From contig NC_135568.1 in the NCBI RefSeq assembly GCF_964340395.1, forward strand, positions 11,616,276 to 11,680,275: 64,000 bases of DNA, in the 5' to 3' direction. Position 1 is the first letter of the stretch. Each line of letters begins with the position of its first letter. Under the pieces are notes generated by a model. That model had not been told where the DNA came from. It made no database searches and was given only the letters and a program-made list of their open reading frames with translations. This document shows, piece after piece, positions 61,520 to 64,000 of the stretch. Source of the stretch: Glandiceps talaboti (Eukaryota; Hemichordata; Enteropneusta; Spengelidae). The position numbers and the translations under genes are program-made.

Positions 61520-64000
61520 AAGTTTCCTATATTTCACATGAAATGATACAATTAAATATAGAGACTGTCCAATCTCTTTAATTTATAAAAAGGTTGATAT
61601 GTTCAACTTCCTTTTAATATCAAAACTTGTCTTTGATTTGATTTTAAAAAAACTATTACCGGTATAAGACTTTGTTTGAAGTTTCAAATCTGTACTCATG
61701 TGTGGTTTGTGAAGTGCTATGAGAAACTAGCAATTGTTTTTTATAAGGCTGGTTTTCCAATAAGGTTTAAAAAAAATTGCTTTGTTCCAGTTACCTGACC
61801 CCATCTAGTTTTTCACTGCTGACCCTAAACTTTTTTCTACATATTTGAGTAAAAAATAATAAAATAGCGAAAATTGTGAAGTCTCGCCAGAAATAGTGGG
61901 TGTTGAAACTGACATCAACTTAAAAAGTCTATATAAAACTGTTCTTCCAATCTGTACATGTAATGGCTGTACATCTGATAGGAAGAAACCAATAACACAG
62001 AGACCACAATGGAAAACATAACTACCTGAACTAGACACTCATGCATGGAGAAAAAAAATGTAGTAAAATAAAATAAAAATCTACCTACCCCACCTATTCT
62101 AAAATTGAGCGCAATTGGAACCACACAATTTTTTTTATTAGGTCTAAAGAACAATAGATATATTTAAAAAAGGGGTGATATGATTATAAAAATAGACCTT
62201 AATCCTTTGATTCCAACCAACATAAATTAATATATTCCAGAAAAATTACAAAAATTGTTGAAAAATGTTGTTGTCAGTTGTCGTACATAACTAACAGGAG
62301 TACATTAGCTATACAAAAATATTCACATTGTATGATAAAACAAGGATTAAAATAATATGATTAATACAAGGATAATATAATACTCAAACTCAAACCTAAA
62401 TAAATTTATAAGTTCAAAATTATTGCACAAAAACAAAAATATCTGATCATATAATTTAGTTGTCAGTTGCTAATGCCCTGAACTGACAAAATATATCAGA
62501 TTCTATATATATAATATAGATAGCATGATGTGTCTGCATGCTATTTGCAGCTGGACAGTGCATACCAGAGATTCCGTTTATAGACAACTATTAGCTGACA
62601 CCACAAATTCAGATAAGATGATACTCACTTGGTTGATGAAGGCTATGTGGTAATGGCTGCACCATCTTGTGTTACTAAATCGTCATATTTTTACACCATG
62701 TAATACTTTCCAGTTCAAGCTGGTCACTGTCCTTGTGAAACTTATGAAACTCTGCCCTGGCCTCATGTTAATTTCTTACGACTGACTCAGCCACACAGAA
62801 TAAAAAATTGTGTCTTGTGAAATGTATATGTAAGAGTCAGAATACTGTATGTACTTTTGATATTGATATTTTGGGAGCTGAGGTTTTTCTTTTTGGGAAC
62901 TGCCCTGGCCTCATTTGATATTTTCTTTCACTCGGACAAACAGAAAAACAAATTTGTTGCTTGTTCTGTGATATGTGAAAGTTTGAGAATAGTTTGGCTT
63001 TTGATGTAAATTTTGTGGGGGAAGCTGAGAAAAAAATTAAGTTCATATACCTCATAAAAATGTGTTGCTTGTGAAAGTTTCAGAATAAGGTGTCTACTTT
63101 TGGTTTTGAAATTTTGGAGGCCTAGAAAAAAGTGAAGTTTTGTACAGTTTTCCATATGGTAATCTTTGTCAAAAGTTGTTGCTTATTCCTAAATATGTTG
63201 AAATTTTAAGAATAAATTGTGCATTTGTGGTACTGAAATTGGAAGCTGAACAAAAAGAAATTGATGTATTTTTCTATTAGAAATTTTGAAATATGTTGAG
63301 ACATGTATGTGACTTTCTTCTAAATTTTCTGACATGTTGTGATTACAACTCTGTGTAAAGAAGAAAAATGCTTGAGTAGATCGTAGAGTTTATAGTCTCT
63401 GAGTTTATGATGGTTTCAGTTGACTGGGTTGATCCTTCAGACCGACCTTGGTCAAGTCAAGCTAGTCAGTTCACATCAATTGACTTTTAAACTTTACATG
63501 TATTTACCACTTGAGTAAATTGACACTATGCATTGTATATTCATGACTTGGATGAAATCTGTCTACTATTTACTTTGTGTTTTTTTTTTGTTGAGAAGTT
63601 GTACGTCAATGGCGCAGTATTAAATCATTGTATATAGACATTGAGATTTGGGCTGATCTTTTGATTTGTTGGGTCTCTGTGTTATAAAGTCCTTTTACTT
63701 ATATAGTTTTACACTACAGTGTCCACAGTTGTAGGTTTTTTGTTTGTTTCGAAACAAAACTACCCTCAGCCTTGTTCTGATTTTAAAATGACTTCAGTGT
63801 GGTTTTTATAATACTGCGTGAGCAGTGAGGTGTGTATTACATGATTATAATTTAGATATAAACTTAGCAGATGACAGACTTGATGATCAGAAAACATAAA
63901 CATATAAGGTTATAGGGTTACCTTATTTGGTTGCAAGGTTACCTTATATGGTTGTGAGACTGCCTTATATGGGAGATGCTGTTGAATATTAACTTATGTG
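61520..64000. other. Right end of window, no recognised gene
   Basis: AT-rich sequence. Bases 62740-63290 hold three or four diverged copies of a 100-170 bp unit (CTGCCCTGGCCTCAT, TTGTTGCTTGT, GAAAGTTT...AGAATA, TTTTGGGAGC). Bases 63905-63980 hold about three copies of a 25-bp unit (GGTTACCTTATATGGTTG). No exon with splice sites could be supported. Confidence 0.5.

Overview
This is a window of an animal nuclear genome. Genes are split by GT-AG introns, the DNA is AT-rich, and it is crowded with microsatellites, minisatellites, inverted-repeat (MITE-like) elements and a tRNA-derived SINE. The gene content (a SESTD1-type SEC14/spectrin gene, a cytosolic sulfotransferase and a local family of intronless seven-transmembrane receptors) fits an invertebrate deuterostome such as amphioxus or a hemichordate. 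A lophotrochozoan cannot be excluded from sequence alone.

Layout. (1) 1-10.1 kb: four related, intronless rhodopsin-like 7TM receptor genes, the first cut by the window edge. Receptor 1 (+, 3-278) and receptor 3 (-, 6072-7073) are near-copies in inverted orientation, with related 3' flanks. Receptor 2 (-, 3441-4427) lies between them, and receptor 4 (+, 9086-10117) is a diverged member. The three full-length members lack the Arg of the DRY motif, the Asp of TM2 and the Asn of NPxxY. (2) 11.0-12.0 kb: a complete single-exon cytosolic sulfotransferase. (3) 12-19 kb: no firm gene. There is a possible decayed membrane-protein locus on the minus strand, several inverted-repeat elements, simple repeats and a SINE. 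(4) 19.1-57.2 kb: one large plus-strand gene orthologous or paralogous to SESTD1. I can trace 16 exons whose splice phases all agree (928 codons), plus a possible 17th exon with a stop codon. It encodes a CRAL-TRIO/SEC14-like domain, spectrin-like helical repeats and a long charged C-terminal tail that human SESTD1 lacks. (5) 57.2-64 kb: no gene recognised; a 50-60 bp minisatellite, nested inverted repeats and diverged tandem repeats.

The most unusual feature is how the tandem repeats sit in the SESTD1-like gene. Several arrays or short tandem duplications include exon ends with their splice sites: exon 1 plus donor about 8 times, the 3' end of exon 7 twice, exon 12 acceptor plus exon start three times, exon 13 plus donor three times with a scrap of exon 14. 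In addition, a 20-copy array of about 111 bp just upstream of exon 3 carries a perfect acceptor/donor juxtaposition (CAG|GTAAT) in every unit, the form of a recursive splice site. A 1563-bp foldback element with long, nearly identical inverted arms and a 6-bp target duplication lies in the same intron.

All exon boundaries and domain calls come from reading the sequence and from remembered family features. No alignment, expression or repeat-library search was run.
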